Notes under the pieces: model-generated | What the model was told of the DNA's origin: nothing | Databases searched by the model: none | Seen by the model: the letters and a program-made list of their open reading frames with translations, nothing else | Shown: in pieces, positions 18,994 to 28,900 of the stretch | Position numbering within the stretch: position 1 is the first letter of the stretch | Layout of the letters: each line of letters begins with the position of its first letter | Program-made: the position numbers and the translations under genes | Assembly (NCBI RefSeq): GCF_022549785.1 | Contig: NZ_JAKZGO010000007.1 | Location: 186,001 to 250,000, forward strand | DNA length: 64,000 bases | Reading direction: 5' to 3' | Origin: Belliella alkalica | Lineage (GTDB): Bacteria; Bacteroidota; Bacteroidia; Cytophagales; Cyclobacteriaceae

Positions 18994-19410
18994 TTAATCA
19001 GAACTACCTGAACCTAGCCTGATTATACCTTTAGTAAGGTTTTGATAGTATGTTCTCCCTACGGGTACAAGGTCTTTGCCTACCATCAATTCCCTTGGAT
19101 TGATAGAGACAATCTCCTCTAGCCTCACAATATAACTTTTATGAATTCTCATAAAATCTGCCTCTGGAAGCACACTCTCAAAATCTTTTAAAATATTTCG
19201 TAGTGAATAGACACTCGTTCTAGTAACAAGGGTAGTGTAATTTCCATCCCCTTTCATCCAAAGAATATCTTCAAATTTTACCTTTACAAGGTTACCTTTG
19301 CTTCTTACAAAAATGGCATCTTTGATCAGCAAATCGGACTCCAATTCACTGAAATTTTCAAGAGAATTCCCATTGTTATCACTATTATAATTTTTTATTA
19401 ACTCTTTCAT
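18994..19410 (-). CDS. Stand-alone LytTR DNA-binding domain protein
   Basis: 138 residues. Residues about 38-135 form a LytTR domain: ILWMKGDGNYTTLVT, LKDFESVLPEADFMRIHKSYIV and VPVGRTYYQNL. LytTR domains usually follow a receiver domain in LytR/AlgR response regulators. Here the first 35 residues are polar and too short for a receiver, so phosphorylation by a partner kinase is unlikely through the usual route. No LytS-type kinase is adjacent. Confidence 0.85.
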   Translation of the reverse strand: MKELIKNYNSDNNGNSLENFSELESDLLIKDAIFVRSKGNLVKVKFEDILWMKGDGNYTTLVTRTSVYSLRNILKDFESVLPEADFMRIHKSYIVRLEEIVSINPRELMVGKDLVPVGRTYYQNLTKGIIRLGSGSSD

Positions 19411-19590
19411 TTGACCAAATTAACGATTGTTAGTTATTAGACCGTCATGAGCACTTTACAAGTACGAAATCTAATATATCAATAACAAGAAGTTTGGTTA
19501 TTAGTTTTGAAAAGTTTAAAGAAAACTTAAACCTAGTTTTCTTTAAACATAAAAATTTTCAAAAACTTTAGTGAGAGCTACAAAATAAAA

Positions 19591-19926
19591 TTACGCTTTC
19601 TTAACAAACTCAGATTTCAGAGCCATTGACCCAAACCCATCGATTTTGCAATCTATGTTATGGTCACCTTCTACCAATCTTATGCTTTTCACTTTAGTCC
19701 CAGCTTTGATCGGTTTTGGGGCACCTTTCACTGGCAAATCCTTGATAATAATAACAGCATCGCCATCGACCAAAATAGCCCCATTAGAATCTTTGACAAC
19801 CAAACCTTCTTCGATTTCCATTTCTTCGATTTTCCATTCAAAACCGCACTCTGGGCAAGTAAGTCCATTTTCTGTTTCGTATCCATAAGGTGAGTTACAC
19901 GCAGGACAAGGTGGTATATTTTCCAT
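19591..19926 (-). CDS. Zinc-ribbon protein YjdM (PhnA domain)
   Basis: A 111-residue protein with an N-terminal zinc ribbon ([21 protein letters not shown]; four Cys) and a C-terminal PhnA beta-barrel ([31 protein letters not shown]). It was once called alkylphosphonate uptake protein PhnA. E. coli YjdM has no proven phosphonate role and its function is unclear. The gene stands alone here, and no phn genes are nearby. The length matches the family (111). Confidence 0.9.
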   Translation of the reverse strand: MENIPPCPACNSPYGYETENGLTCPECGFEWKIEEMEIEEGLVVKDSNGAILVDGDAVIIIKDLPVKGAPKPIKAGTKVKSIRLVEGDHNIDCKIDGFGSMALKSEFVKKA

Positions 19927-19985
19927 GTCACGAAGGTAAATATTCTCAGGGTAAAAATAGCGTTAATATCAGAAATAGAAGTTTG

Positions 19986-21314
19986 TTATACTTTTGGTAA
20001 TTTCCAGCCATTATGGTATTCTGCTTTTATCAATTGATTTGCTTCTTTACTTGTAAATAAACCTTTGTCTGCATCCCAAAATATCTTTTCGCCTGTTTTG
20101 TACGCAATATTTCCCATATGGGCATTGATCGCTGCAACGCTTCCTGTCTCTACACCACAATTTAATTTTGAAGAATCATTATTTGTGATGGCATCAACGA
20201 AATTAACCATATGCAGGTCCAAAGCATTTCCTTGTGGCTTTACCCGTGATATAGCTTCTAACTTTGGCTTGTCACCTTCTTTTTCAGAGATTACTTCCCA
20301 ACCACCTCTGTTCACCACCAAAGTAGCATTGTTTCCTATAAATGCAATTCCTTCTGTATAGCCATAGTTTCCTCCGTCAATACCAGTAGCATGTTCCCAC
20401 AGCATGTTGAAACCATCATATTCATAGATGGTCTGCAAAGTGTCTGGTGTTTCTGATGCATCATCTGGGTAAGCCAATTTCCCACCTGAAGCCATTACTG
20501 ATTTAGGTGCAGATACTCCCATGGCAAAAAGTGCTATATCAATTTCATGTACTCCCCAATCAGTCATCAAACCTCCAGCATAATCCCAAAACCATCTAAA
20601 GTTAAAGTGAAACCTATTTTCATTGAAAGGCTTTTTTGGTGCTGGACCTAACCACATATCATAGTCAACACCCGATGGTACTGCACTATCGCTTTTGACA
20701 GGGACTGGATTCATCCATCCTTGATATGCCCAACATTTGACCAATCTGATATTTCCCAATTGGCCAGATTTGACAAAATCTATTGCTTCACTGTATTGAG
20801 AACCACTTCTCTGCCATTGACCCACTTGAACAAGCTTACCATATTTCTTTGTAGCCTCCACCATCAAATTGCACTCTTCTATTGAATTGGCAAGTGGTTT
20901 TTCTACATACACATGCTTGCCAGCGGAAAGACTATCTATTAAATTCAAACAATGCCAATGATCTGGAGTACCGATTACCACCACATCTATATCTTTGTTT
21001 TCAAGCATTTTTCTGTAATCCTTGTATAGCGTCGGTTTTTTGCCTCGAGCTTTGACAACATCAGCTGATCGCTGATTCAAAACACTTTCATCGATATCTG
21101 CCAATGCAATACAGTTCACTTGGGGAATCTTTAACAATGAATTAACATTTGACCACCCCATTCCTTTACATCCGATCAATCCTACATTGATCTGGTCATT
21201 GGGTCCGATTTTTTTTAAATCACTAAAAAATTGATCCGCTGTCACTACATTCGTAAAAGTGAGACCAGCTGTAGCTAAAAGGCTTTTGTGTAAAAATTTT
21301 CTTCTTGAATTCAT
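19986..21314 (-). CDS. Tat-exported Gfo/Idh/MocA family oxidoreductase
   Basis: 442 residues. The N-terminus SRRKFLHKSLLATAGL is a twin-arginine signal, so the folded cofactor-bound enzyme is probably exported to the periplasm. The Rossmann fold follows (GLIGCKGMGWSN), then IGTPDHWHCLN, VYVEKPLANSIEECN (EKP motif with catalytic Lys) and GGLMTDWGVHEIDIALF in the C-terminal half. Family members oxidise or rearrange sugar-like substrates with NAD(P). The substrate is not evident. It is monocistronic and divergent from a lipoprotein gene. Confidence 0.9.
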   Translation of the reverse strand: MNSRRKFLHKSLLATAGLTFTNVVTADQFFSDLKKIGPNDQINVGLIGCKGMGWSNVNSLLKIPQVNCIALADIDESVLNQRSADVVKARGKKPTLYKDYRKMLENKDIDVVVIGTPDHWHCLNLIDSLSAGKHVYVEKPLANSIEECNLMVEATKKYGKLVQVGQWQRSGSQYSEAIDFVKSGQLGNIRLVKCWAYQGWMNPVPVKSDSAVPSGVDYDMWLGPAPKKPFNENRFHFNFRWFWDYAGGLMTDWGVHEIDIALFAMGVSAPKSVMASGGKLAYPDDASETPDTLQTIYEYDGFNMLWEHATGIDGGNYGYTEGIAFIGNNATLVVNRGGWEVISEKEGDKPKLEAISRVKPQGNALDLHMVNFVDAITNNDSSKLNCGVETGSVAAINAHMGNIAYKTGEKIFWDADKGLFTSKEANQLIKAEYHNGWKLPKV

Positions 21315-21550
21315 AGGAATTTTGGTTTGAGATTATTGGGCTATTATTTACTTCAATCAATCAAATCATTTCGATTTACATTCAAGTGTTAATTAAACAC
21401 TTTATAATGACTTTTCAAAAAAAAATATTTGTATCAATTATACTGACAGTTTCATTCTACAACAAATAAAATTTTAAAACTAAAATTTAAATAATAATTT
21501 TGTTATCTTAAATTTATAATTCAAATTTTCTAACCAATTCAATAAAATTT

Positions 21551-22714
21551 ATGAAATATAAATATTTACTCTTTACCTTTTTTACAATTTTCTCTTGCGG
21601 AAAAAAGGAGGCAAATAATGTTTCAACAGACGGACTTTCTTATGAATTAGTCAAAATAGATTCATTTGCTGTAGATAATTTTACTAGAGTACAGATCACC
21701 GATTATAGTGATTCAGAGAATATTTTTCTAGGATTTAGTGAAGTTCAAAACGATGTTTTAGAAATCTCCCCTTCTGGTGAAATCCAAAAAAGAGTTAATT
21801 TGAGTGGAGATGGCCCCGGAAAACTTGGGAGATGGAACCCTCTAGGTTTAAGCTTTGGCCCTGAAGGAAAGAGAGTATTTCAATTGCCCTTTCAATTACT
21901 TACTTATGACAAGGATTACAATCAAATTGAAAATATTAGATTCATATCTCCTCTGCCTGTCCGAGCAAATTTACCATTAGGAAAAACAGCATATTTTATA
22001 GAGAATGGTAAGCCACAGTATTTAGTAGGACCTAGTACCTTTCTTTCAGCACATCTACTTATTTATAACGAACAAGGTCGAGACACCTTACAGAATTTTA
22101 TGCTGCTTTCCCCTGAAACTGGAAGTATAAGATCTATTGTGCCATACGAACCAAATTCATATTACAAAAAAACTGAAAACATTTATATGAATTTAATGCA
22201 TAAATCATTTTTTGTAGATGGAAAAAAGCTCGTTGTATTGCAAAATTTAGCGGAAAGTATTCAGATTTACAATACTGTTGACTTTTCATTGGAAAAGGAG
22301 ATTCCTATTGAACACAGTGAATTCATAAAATTCGACCCACTACCAATTGGTACTGCAATGGACGACCCTAGAACCAAAGAGCTGTCTTCTATGGCTGGAA
22401 GAAATCAATCTATTTACAACTTAAGTGAAGACATTTGGTTGGTAAACTACTATCAAGGTGTCACAAGATCTGAGTATGAATCTCGAAATACCGAGGAAAA
22501 ACCATTTTCAATTAGAGACTCGGCTAATGATAAGATCAAAATGCTGGTCATCAAAAAAGGAGTTCAGTTGAGTGGTGAAATCAGTCCACCTGAAGGGAAA
22601 ATTTCTTTTTCTTTGGGAAAAAACAGAATATTAGTCCAAGAAAATTCAGATGAAGATGTTGAGGAGGAGTTTACACGTTATAGCATTTATGAATTAAAGG
22701 AATCAAAACAATAA
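21551..22714 (+). CDS. Putative beta-propeller-like lipoprotein (DUF4221-like)
   Basis: A 387-residue lipoprotein: signal stretch then FTIFSCGKK, Cys at about residue 16. The body shows repeated short strands with motifs such as GLSFGPEGKRVFQLP and LLTYDKDYNQIENI, as in 6-bladed propeller or DUF4221 lipoproteins of Bacteroidota. I do not recognise a catalytic motif. The last codons form part of a perfect 16-bp inverted repeat that acts as a terminator. Function unknown. Confidence 0.65.
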   Translation: MKYKYLLFTFFTIFSCGKKEANNVSTDGLSYELVKIDSFAVDNFTRVQITDYSDSENIFLGFSEVQNDVLEISPSGEIQKRVNLSGDGPGKLGRWNPLGLSFGPEGKRVFQLPFQLLTYDKDYNQIENIRFISPLPVRANLPLGKTAYFIENGKPQYLVGPSTFLSAHLLIYNEQGRDTLQNFMLLSPETGSIRSIVPYEPNSYYKKTENIYMNLMHKSFFVDGKKLVVLQNLAESIQIYNTVDFSLEKEIPIEHSEFIKFDPLPIGTAMDDPRTKELSSMAGRNQSIYNLSEDIWLVNYYQGVTRSEYESRNTEEKPFSIRDSANDKIKMLVIKKGVQLSGEISPPEGKISFSLGKNRILVQENSDEDVEEEFTRYSIYELKESKQ

Positions 22715-22739
22715 CTAATTGTATTGATTCCTTTAATTC
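22691..22739. terminator. Bidirectional terminator overlapping the end of a coding region
   Basis: GAATTAAAGGAATCAA (22691-22706) pairs perfectly with TTGATTCCTTTAATTC (22724-22739), and an inner ACAAT/ATTGT pair extends the stem. The left arm encodes the last residues of the lipoprotein; the right arm ends 7 bp before the tenA stop. It serves both convergent genes. Flanking T-runs are weak. Confidence 0.6.
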
Positions 22740-22745
22740 AAGCAT

Positions 22746-23402
22746 TTAAATCTCCCATTTCTCCAATCTGTAAGCAGAATCCCAAAACATCCATTCCAAC
22801 TTGGTAGCCATCTCAAAAGCTTCCAACATTTCCTCTTGTAGTGCTTCGCTTGAGTTAGTGGCCAATTGATTGGTTATTTCTATAGCTTGCGCTACAGATT
22901 TCGCAAAATCTTCTCCTGCATAAGTGTCTATCCAATTTTTGTAAGGATTATCTACGATTCCAGTTTGCAGAGAATAAATATGATCTCCAACTAACTTGTA
23001 AATCCAAAAACAAGGCAAAACAGCTGCTACTGCTACTTCTACACTTGAATATGCAGATTTTGTCAAGAGAAAATTTGTATAAAGAAGACATGTTGGTGAA
23101 GGCTCTATTTGATCGGGAATCCCCAATATTTTGAAATATCCTTCATGTAGGGCACGCTCAACCACTATGGCTCCAGAAGCAAATTGGGAAAAAGCCAGGA
23201 CTTGATCCAAATCTCTCAACCTACCCGATATCGTACTCAAAGCCTTCCCAAATTCTCCCAAATAATACGCATCTTGAGCCATGTAAAACTTGAAGCTCTC
23301 TTTTGATAAACTACCATGAAGAAGCTCTTGGTTGAAAGGCAAGTCGATTATTTTTTCAAAATGTGGAGCTATTCGAGCCCATGCTTTATCAGTCCATTTC
23401 AT
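22746..23402 (-). CDS. tenA: Thiaminase II / aminopyrimidine aminohydrolase TenA
   Basis: A 218-residue all-helical TenA protein that regenerates the HMP pyrimidine from degraded thiamine. Seen: the N-terminal WARIAPHFEKIIDLPF with ELLHGSLS, FKFYMAQDAYYLGEF, and AVLPCFWIYKLVG (catalytic Cys). FWDSAYRLEKWEI lies near the C-terminus. It is the last gene of the riboswitch-controlled operon, and its start overlaps thiD by 14 bp, suggesting coupled translation. Its place fits a salvage pathway. Confidence 0.93.
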   Translation of the reverse strand: MKWTDKAWARIAPHFEKIIDLPFNQELLHGSLSKESFKFYMAQDAYYLGEFGKALSTISGRLRDLDQVLAFSQFASGAIVVERALHEGYFKILGIPDQIEPSPTCLLYTNFLLTKSAYSSVEVAVAAVLPCFWIYKLVGDHIYSLQTGIVDNPYKNWIDTYAGEDFAKSVAQAIEITNQLATNSSEALQEEMLEAFEMATKLEWMFWDSAYRLEKWEI

Positions 23403-24216
23403 TGATAATTTGTTTTTGGGGATTGAAGAAATGATTTAGTGGCCCATTTCCATTGCCAGTTTTTACATCTTTACCATAAAAAATAGCCTTGTTTACATAG
23501 TCTCTGCCAAAACAGACAGCATTCTCCATGTCTTTTCCCAAGGCTAATCCAACTGCTATTGCAGCAGAAAGAGAGCATCCTGTCCCATGCACATTTTGAG
23601 AGGTGATTTTTTCACTTTTGAAAATTTTCAGCCCATTTGATTTAGAATACAAAAGATCATGGATGACTGACTCTTTCAAATGCCCACCTTTGATTAAAAT
23701 TGCTTCTGGAAGCTCTTGGAGCAAAGAAGCTCCTGCTGCTTTCATTGATTCTATATCATTGACTTCCTTTCCGAACAAAATCGAAGTTTCGTCCATATTG
23801 GGTGTAAGTAAGGAAACTAAAGGAAAAAGCTTTTCTCTAATGGCTTTTATCGTTTCATCCTGTATCAACTTAAAGCCTGAAGTAGAAACCATAACAGGAT
23901 CAAATACTATTGGGATATCCGGAAAATCTATCAATATGCCAACCAACACGTCCACTACCTCAGGTCTATCAAGCATTCCGATTTTTATTGCTTTTGGTTT
24001 GATGTCATCCATGATGGCCAAAAGTTGTTCCTTTATATGAGCTGGAGGAATGCTATGGATAGCTGTCACTCCTTTGGTATTCTGGGCAGTCGTAGCGGTG
24101 ATTACTGTCATGCCATAGCATCCCAAAGCAGCAAAAGTCTTCAAATCTGCCTGAATACCTGCACCTCCACTGCTATCAGAACCTGCTATACTCAATACTG
24201 GAATATACTCTTTCAT
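23389..24216 (-). CDS. thiD: Hydroxymethylpyrimidine/phosphomethylpyrimidine kinase
   Basis: A 275-residue ribokinase-fold kinase that phosphorylates HMP and HMP-P. Motifs: SGGAGIQADLKTFAALGCYG at the N-terminus, DPVMVSTSG, ILIKGGHL, and VHGTGCSLSAAIAV (anion hole and catalytic region). It lies between thiE (2-bp gap) and tenA (14-bp overlap). The product HMP-PP is the pyrimidine substrate of ThiE. Confidence 0.95.
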   Translation of the reverse strand: MKEYIPVLSIAGSDSSGGAGIQADLKTFAALGCYGMTVITATTAQNTKGVTAIHSIPPAHIKEQLLAIMDDIKPKAIKIGMLDRPEVVDVLVGILIDFPDIPIVFDPVMVSTSGFKLIQDETIKAIREKLFPLVSLLTPNMDETSILFGKEVNDIESMKAAGASLLQELPEAILIKGGHLKESVIHDLLYSKSNGLKIFKSEKITSQNVHGTGCSLSAAIAVGLALGKDMENAVCFGRDYVNKAIFYGKDVKTGNGNGPLNHFFNPQKQIINEMD

Positions 24217-24218
24217 AA

Positions 24219-24863
24219 TTATCTAAACCTTAAACCATTTTCAATTTCCAACCTAAATTTTTCAGCAGATTTAGCAGGACTTGGAGCACTGCAAATCCCA
24301 GAAATCACAGCAAGACAATCTGCTCCAAATTTTATGATTTCTGTAGCATTTTGAGTTTTTACATTACCTATTGCCACCAACTTCTTTTCAGTCATTGATT
24401 TCAATTGCGCAAGTCCTTTCAATCCCCATTCGGAAATCGTATCTTCCTTTGTAGGGGTTGAAAAGACCGGGCTTACACCCAAATACCATGCTTTTGCAAT
24501 ATTTGGTTTTTTTAAATCTCCAAAAGTCTCTACTGACAATCCTACTGGATAACTGTCTCCCAATACTTCTCTAGCCTCATCCATAGGCATATCTGACTGC
24601 CCAATATGAATACCGTAAGACCCTACATGCTTAGCAACTTCAATATTGTCGTTGATAATCAATGGTACTTTATATCTGTCACATATTTCCTTCAGCTTTT
24701 CTGCCTTTTTGATAAATTGATCTAAAGAGAGCTTTTTTTCTCTCAGCTGAACAATATCTACCCCACCTTTCAAAGCTTCTTCTACTACCCAAAAAAAGTC
24801 TCTCCCCAAACAGGCTTTTTCGTCTGTAACCAAATAGAGTTTATATGGAAAATCTACCTCCAT
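24219..24863 (-). CDS. thiE: Thiamine-phosphate synthase
   Basis: A 214-residue TIM-barrel enzyme that joins HMP-PP to thiazole phosphate. Seen: VDIVQLREKKLSLDQF, LIINDNIEVAKHVGSYGIHIGQSDM, YLGVSPVFSTPTKED and VAIGNVKTQNATEI. The start codon shares a base with the thiM stop (TAATG). The C-terminus extends slightly past the typical end. Confidence 0.95.
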   Translation of the reverse strand: MEVDFPYKLYLVTDEKACLGRDFFWVVEEALKGGVDIVQLREKKLSLDQFIKKAEKLKEICDRYKVPLIINDNIEVAKHVGSYGIHIGQSDMPMDEAREVLGDSYPVGLSVETFGDLKKPNIAKAWYLGVSPVFSTPTKEDTISEWGLKGLAQLKSMTEKKLVAIGNVKTQNATEIIKFGADCLAVISGICSAPSPAKSAEKFRLEIENGLRFR

Positions 24864-25654
24864 TAGCTTTCAACTTTGATTCTTTCCATCAATTCTTCAC
24901 CATCCAAGTTGTACAAGGCATCATATAAATGCAATTGCAAAGTTCCAGGCCCTTTGGATTTTTCTGCTGCTATTTCCCCTGCAACCCCTAAAACTGCCAT
25001 AGCTGAAGTTGTTGCCAAAAACAGATCATTTTCTACTCCAGCAAAAGCCCCAACGATCGCAGAAGCTGTGCAACCCATACCAGTTACTTTTGCCATCATT
25101 GCATTTCCATTGGCCAAAGAGGACAACTTATCACCCTCCACTATATAATCTTTCTCACCCGATATACATACTACACATCCAATTTCTTTTGATAGGCTAA
25201 ATGCTGCCTGAATAGCCTCTTCAGAACCATGACTACTATCCACTCCCCTGCTCTGTATATTTACATCTGCCAAAGAAAGGATTTCTGATGCATTCCCTCT
25301 GATGATGCTTGGTTTATGTTTTAGCAATTCACTAATAGTCTCATTCCGATAACGAGTCGCACCAGCACCGACTGGATCCAAGACCCAAGGTTTGCCTAAT
25401 TGATTGGCTTTCTCCACTGCCATCAACATACTTTCAACCCAATATTCGTCTAAAGTTCCTATATTGATGACTAAGGCATTCACAATAGAAACCATATCCA
25501 TGACTTCAGACTTGGCATGCGCCATAATTGGGGATGCTCCTAAAGAAAGAAGTGCGTTTGCGGTATTGTTCATGACTACATAGTTTGTAATACTTTGAAC
25601 TAAGGGAGATTTTTCTCTTAAAGTTTTAAAAGATTGATTTATTGACTCTTTCAT
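24863..25654 (-). CDS. thiM: Hydroxyethylthiazole kinase
   Basis: A 263-residue kinase that salvages the thiazole moiety. Motifs: PLVQSITNYVVMNNTANALL, LDPVGAGATRYR and TGMGCTASAIVGAFA. I start at the ATG at 25654 (MKESINQSF). The frame remains open upstream to a TTG at 25720, but that would add 22 atypical residues in the leader after the riboswitch. It is the first gene of thiM-thiE-thiD-tenA. De novo thiC, thiG and thiS are not in this operon, so it looks like a salvage unit. Confidence 0.93.
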   Translation of the reverse strand: MKESINQSFKTLREKSPLVQSITNYVVMNNTANALLSLGASPIMAHAKSEVMDMVSIVNALVINIGTLDEYWVESMLMAVEKANQLGKPWVLDPVGAGATRYRNETISELLKHKPSIIRGNASEILSLADVNIQSRGVDSSHGSEEAIQAAFSLSKEIGCVVCISGEKDYIVEGDKLSSLANGNAMMAKVTGMGCTASAIVGAFAGVENDLFLATTSAMAVLGVAGEIAAEKSKGPGTLQLHLYDALYNLDGEELMERIKVES

Positions 25655-25748
25655 TTCGTAGTGTTTTAAGTTCGAAAACTTCAGAGTCCAACAATCAAAG
25701 TTGGTAAAGGAAAAGCTCAATCAATGCTGACACAAAGTTGAAATAACT

Positions 25749-25825
25749 TTTTCTTCCGCTGGTATCATCCAGGATCAAGTTCAAAGGGTATGATCTCAGC
25801 CTGAACAGGCACCCCTAAAGTTTCA
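25749..25825 (-). ncRNA. TPP riboswitch (THI element) upstream of thiM
   Basis: Read on the minus strand, the conserved THI-box pieces appear in order: AGGGGTGCC, GGCTGAGA, TACCC, GAACTTGATCCTGG, ATACC and AGCGGAAGAAAAA. They match the thiamine pyrophosphate aptamer. It lies about 95 nt before the thiM ATG. A small hairpin (CCAAC/GTTGG, 25688-25704) stands between, but no clear terminator with a U-run is visible. Control may therefore be on translation (inference). Confidence 0.95.
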
Positions 25826-25998
25826 TTTGCTAAATTATTGCTATTCTTGCTCAAAAAAAATTAATAAGGACATAAGTTTTGAGTTTTAATTATTTCATAA
25901 CAGTAATAATAAGAACAATTTAAGTTCTATATGTTACATTTATAAGCCTATTTAAATATAACACCCTTAAAAATTACTATTTATCTAATCCAATTTAC

Positions 25999-28900
25999 AT
26001 GAAACAATCTTTACAAAAGACATTATTGTTCGCTTGGCTATTTATGGGAATTTTTGCGCTAAATGCACAAACAGTCTCCATTGCAGGGTGGACATTTGGG
26101 ACCGTAGCAGGAGAAGAATCTACACTTGCGGACCAAGGTAACTCCAACAACCTCGGAGTACAACAAATCTCACTTGTAGGAGCTAATCCCTCAGGATACA
26201 TCGCAGGCTCTCCTGGAAGAGCTATCACATCAAATTCATGGGCAAGTACTGCTCCTGAAAATTATTGGCAATTCACATTAAATACTATTGGATTTGAAAA
26301 CCTTGCTATCTCTCTGAAGCAAAGAAGTTCAAACACTGGTCCAAGAGATTTCCAACTTCAATACAGCTTGGATGGCAATACTTGGATCAATGTAAATTCG
26401 GGTACAATCACAGTTGGAAATAACTTCACTTCTGGAGTTTTGAACAACTTGTCTTTACCATCAGCACTGAATAATTCTCCACTGATATACATCAGATCTT
26501 TATTGGTCTCTGATGTATCTGTAAATGGAGGCACCATTGCAAACACTGGAACTAGTGCTATTGATGAAATTTTCATCACTGGAACTGCATCTTCTTCCGA
26601 GCCACTTCCTCTTGCAGCGACACCACAAATCAATCCTGCTGGTGGAACATTCGTAGAAGCACAGTCAGTAACTCTAACTACCGCAACTGAAGATGCAACA
26701 ATATACTTCACTTTGGATGGAAGTATTCCAAATCTTGGAAGTCAGCAATATAATGCCCCACTTTTGATCGAAGAAAGCACAGTAATTTCAGCAATCGCGT
26801 TCAAAGAAGGATTTGACGTAAGCGAGATTGCATCGGCCACTTTTACGATTTCACTTCCACAAATACCAGCTAGTAGCATTCCATATAGTCAAGATTTTAC
26901 ACAATTTGTAAGTCTATCTAACCCAGTAACTAGCTTTGGAGCAGATGATGAATGGTCATTCGAGGGTGGTGCTTTGAACTACAATGGAGTTTTTGGGGCT
27001 GGAACAGCTGGTGGATTTAGAGGTGTTGATGTGCTAGGTTATCAACATACTGGATCTTCTGGAACTCTTGAAGCTAGACTGTCATTAAAAAATACAACTG
27101 GATCTGTAATCACCGAATTGGAAATCTCTTACGACGGAAAAGCAGGTAGAATAGACCAAACCAGATTCCCTGAGTGGACAGTTTCTATTGATGGTGTTGA
27201 GTTCGCTGAATTGTCTTACAGTACTGCAGATGGAATCGATAAGTCTGTTTCAGCACTTATCAGTGGGTTAAACATACTTCCTGAAGAGATATTCAATTTG
27301 ACATGGTCATCTGATAGAGGTTTTAATGCGGGCGGTGGAAGTCGTCAGATTGGTTTGACTAATTTGGAAATCTCTGTACCGGTTAGCCTTGACCCAATTG
27401 AGTTTGTCAATTGGGACTTCACAGGTCAACCTGGAAACCAAGTATTTACAGAAGGAAACACCCTAGCTCCAGGAGTGCTTGCAGGCAATTTTGGAAGAGG
27501 CACTGGAATCAACCCTACTTCCGCCGGAAACTCTATCAGTTCCAATGGCTGGAATACTGGAGAAAATAGGTATTTCAGTTTTGGATTTACGGTAGCACCT
27601 GACAAATTGGTTGATCTTTCAGCATTGCAATTGGGTTCAACATCTTCAAATACAGGACCAAGAGACTTAGCCTTGGTTTATAGCGGAGATGGTTACACTT
27701 CTAGATTAGCAGAATGGACGCATACCGGCTCTTTTGTCAACCAAATCATTGATCTTTCAGGGTTGCAAAACCTTTCAGGTGAAGTCGAGTTCAGGATTAT
27801 TTCTACAAGTGACGTATCAGCCAATGGCGGCACAGTGGCTGCTGGAGGGACACTGAGGGTTACGAACTATTTTTCCTCAGAAGGATCCCTTCCAGTTGCA
27901 TTTTCTGGTGTTATCAAAGACGCTGCTGGTGTAATTATACCTACATTGACAGTAGATCCAAATTCAATTGATTTTGGAATCGTGAGTTTGGCTGACGAAT
28001 CTCCAGTATTGAGCTATGAGTTATCAGGAAGTAACTTAGAAGGTGATGTTACTATAAGCAGTTCTTCTCCATTCAGTATTTCAAAAGATGGGGTGGCTTT
28101 CGCTAGTTCTTTAATTTTTACGTCTGAAGAATTGGCTTCATCACAAACTATATTCGTGAAAGTTGACAATTCCGTAGAAGGAGTTTTCAATAGCTCCATA
28201 ACACAACAAACCACTGGAACTTTGCCTGTTTCATTGACTGTATCTGCCAGTATTTTTGATCCATTCAATATTACTGAAGACTTCAATGCATCTTGTCCAA
28301 GCCTTCCATCAGGATGGTCAGCAATCAGTGTTTTGGGTGATCAAGTATGGGCTTGCACTACTTTCGGACGAGCTGGAACCACGCCTACAGCATCTGCACC
28401 TTCAGGACTTCAGATTAACGGATTCGCAGGAGGAGCAGTTCTCAATGAGGATTGGATCATTACCCCAAGCTATGATTTGACAGGCTTCAATATCCCATTG
28501 ATGTCATTCTGGAGTAGAGTTGCATTCCAAGGACCAAGATTGAAATTATTGATTTCTACAGATTATGAAAATGGAAATCCAAATACCGCAACTTGGACTG
28601 AACTGAGTGATAGATTTGCCAATTCGGATCAGTGGACTTACTCTGGTGAAATCGATCTTTCAGCTTATTTGGGTCAGAATATCAGAATTGCATTTGTTTA
28701 CAATTCCTCTCCAGAGACTGGTGCTGCAAGATGGACTTTGGATGATTTTGAACTATTCAGCTCAGACATTCCAGCTTCTCCTTTCTTCACTAATAGCATT
28801 GGTAATGTGGATTACTATCATTTTGGCATCACAGCAGTGAGCACAGCTTCTGTAATTACTAGAACATTCAATTTCAGTTTGTCAAATGCTGTAGATAATT

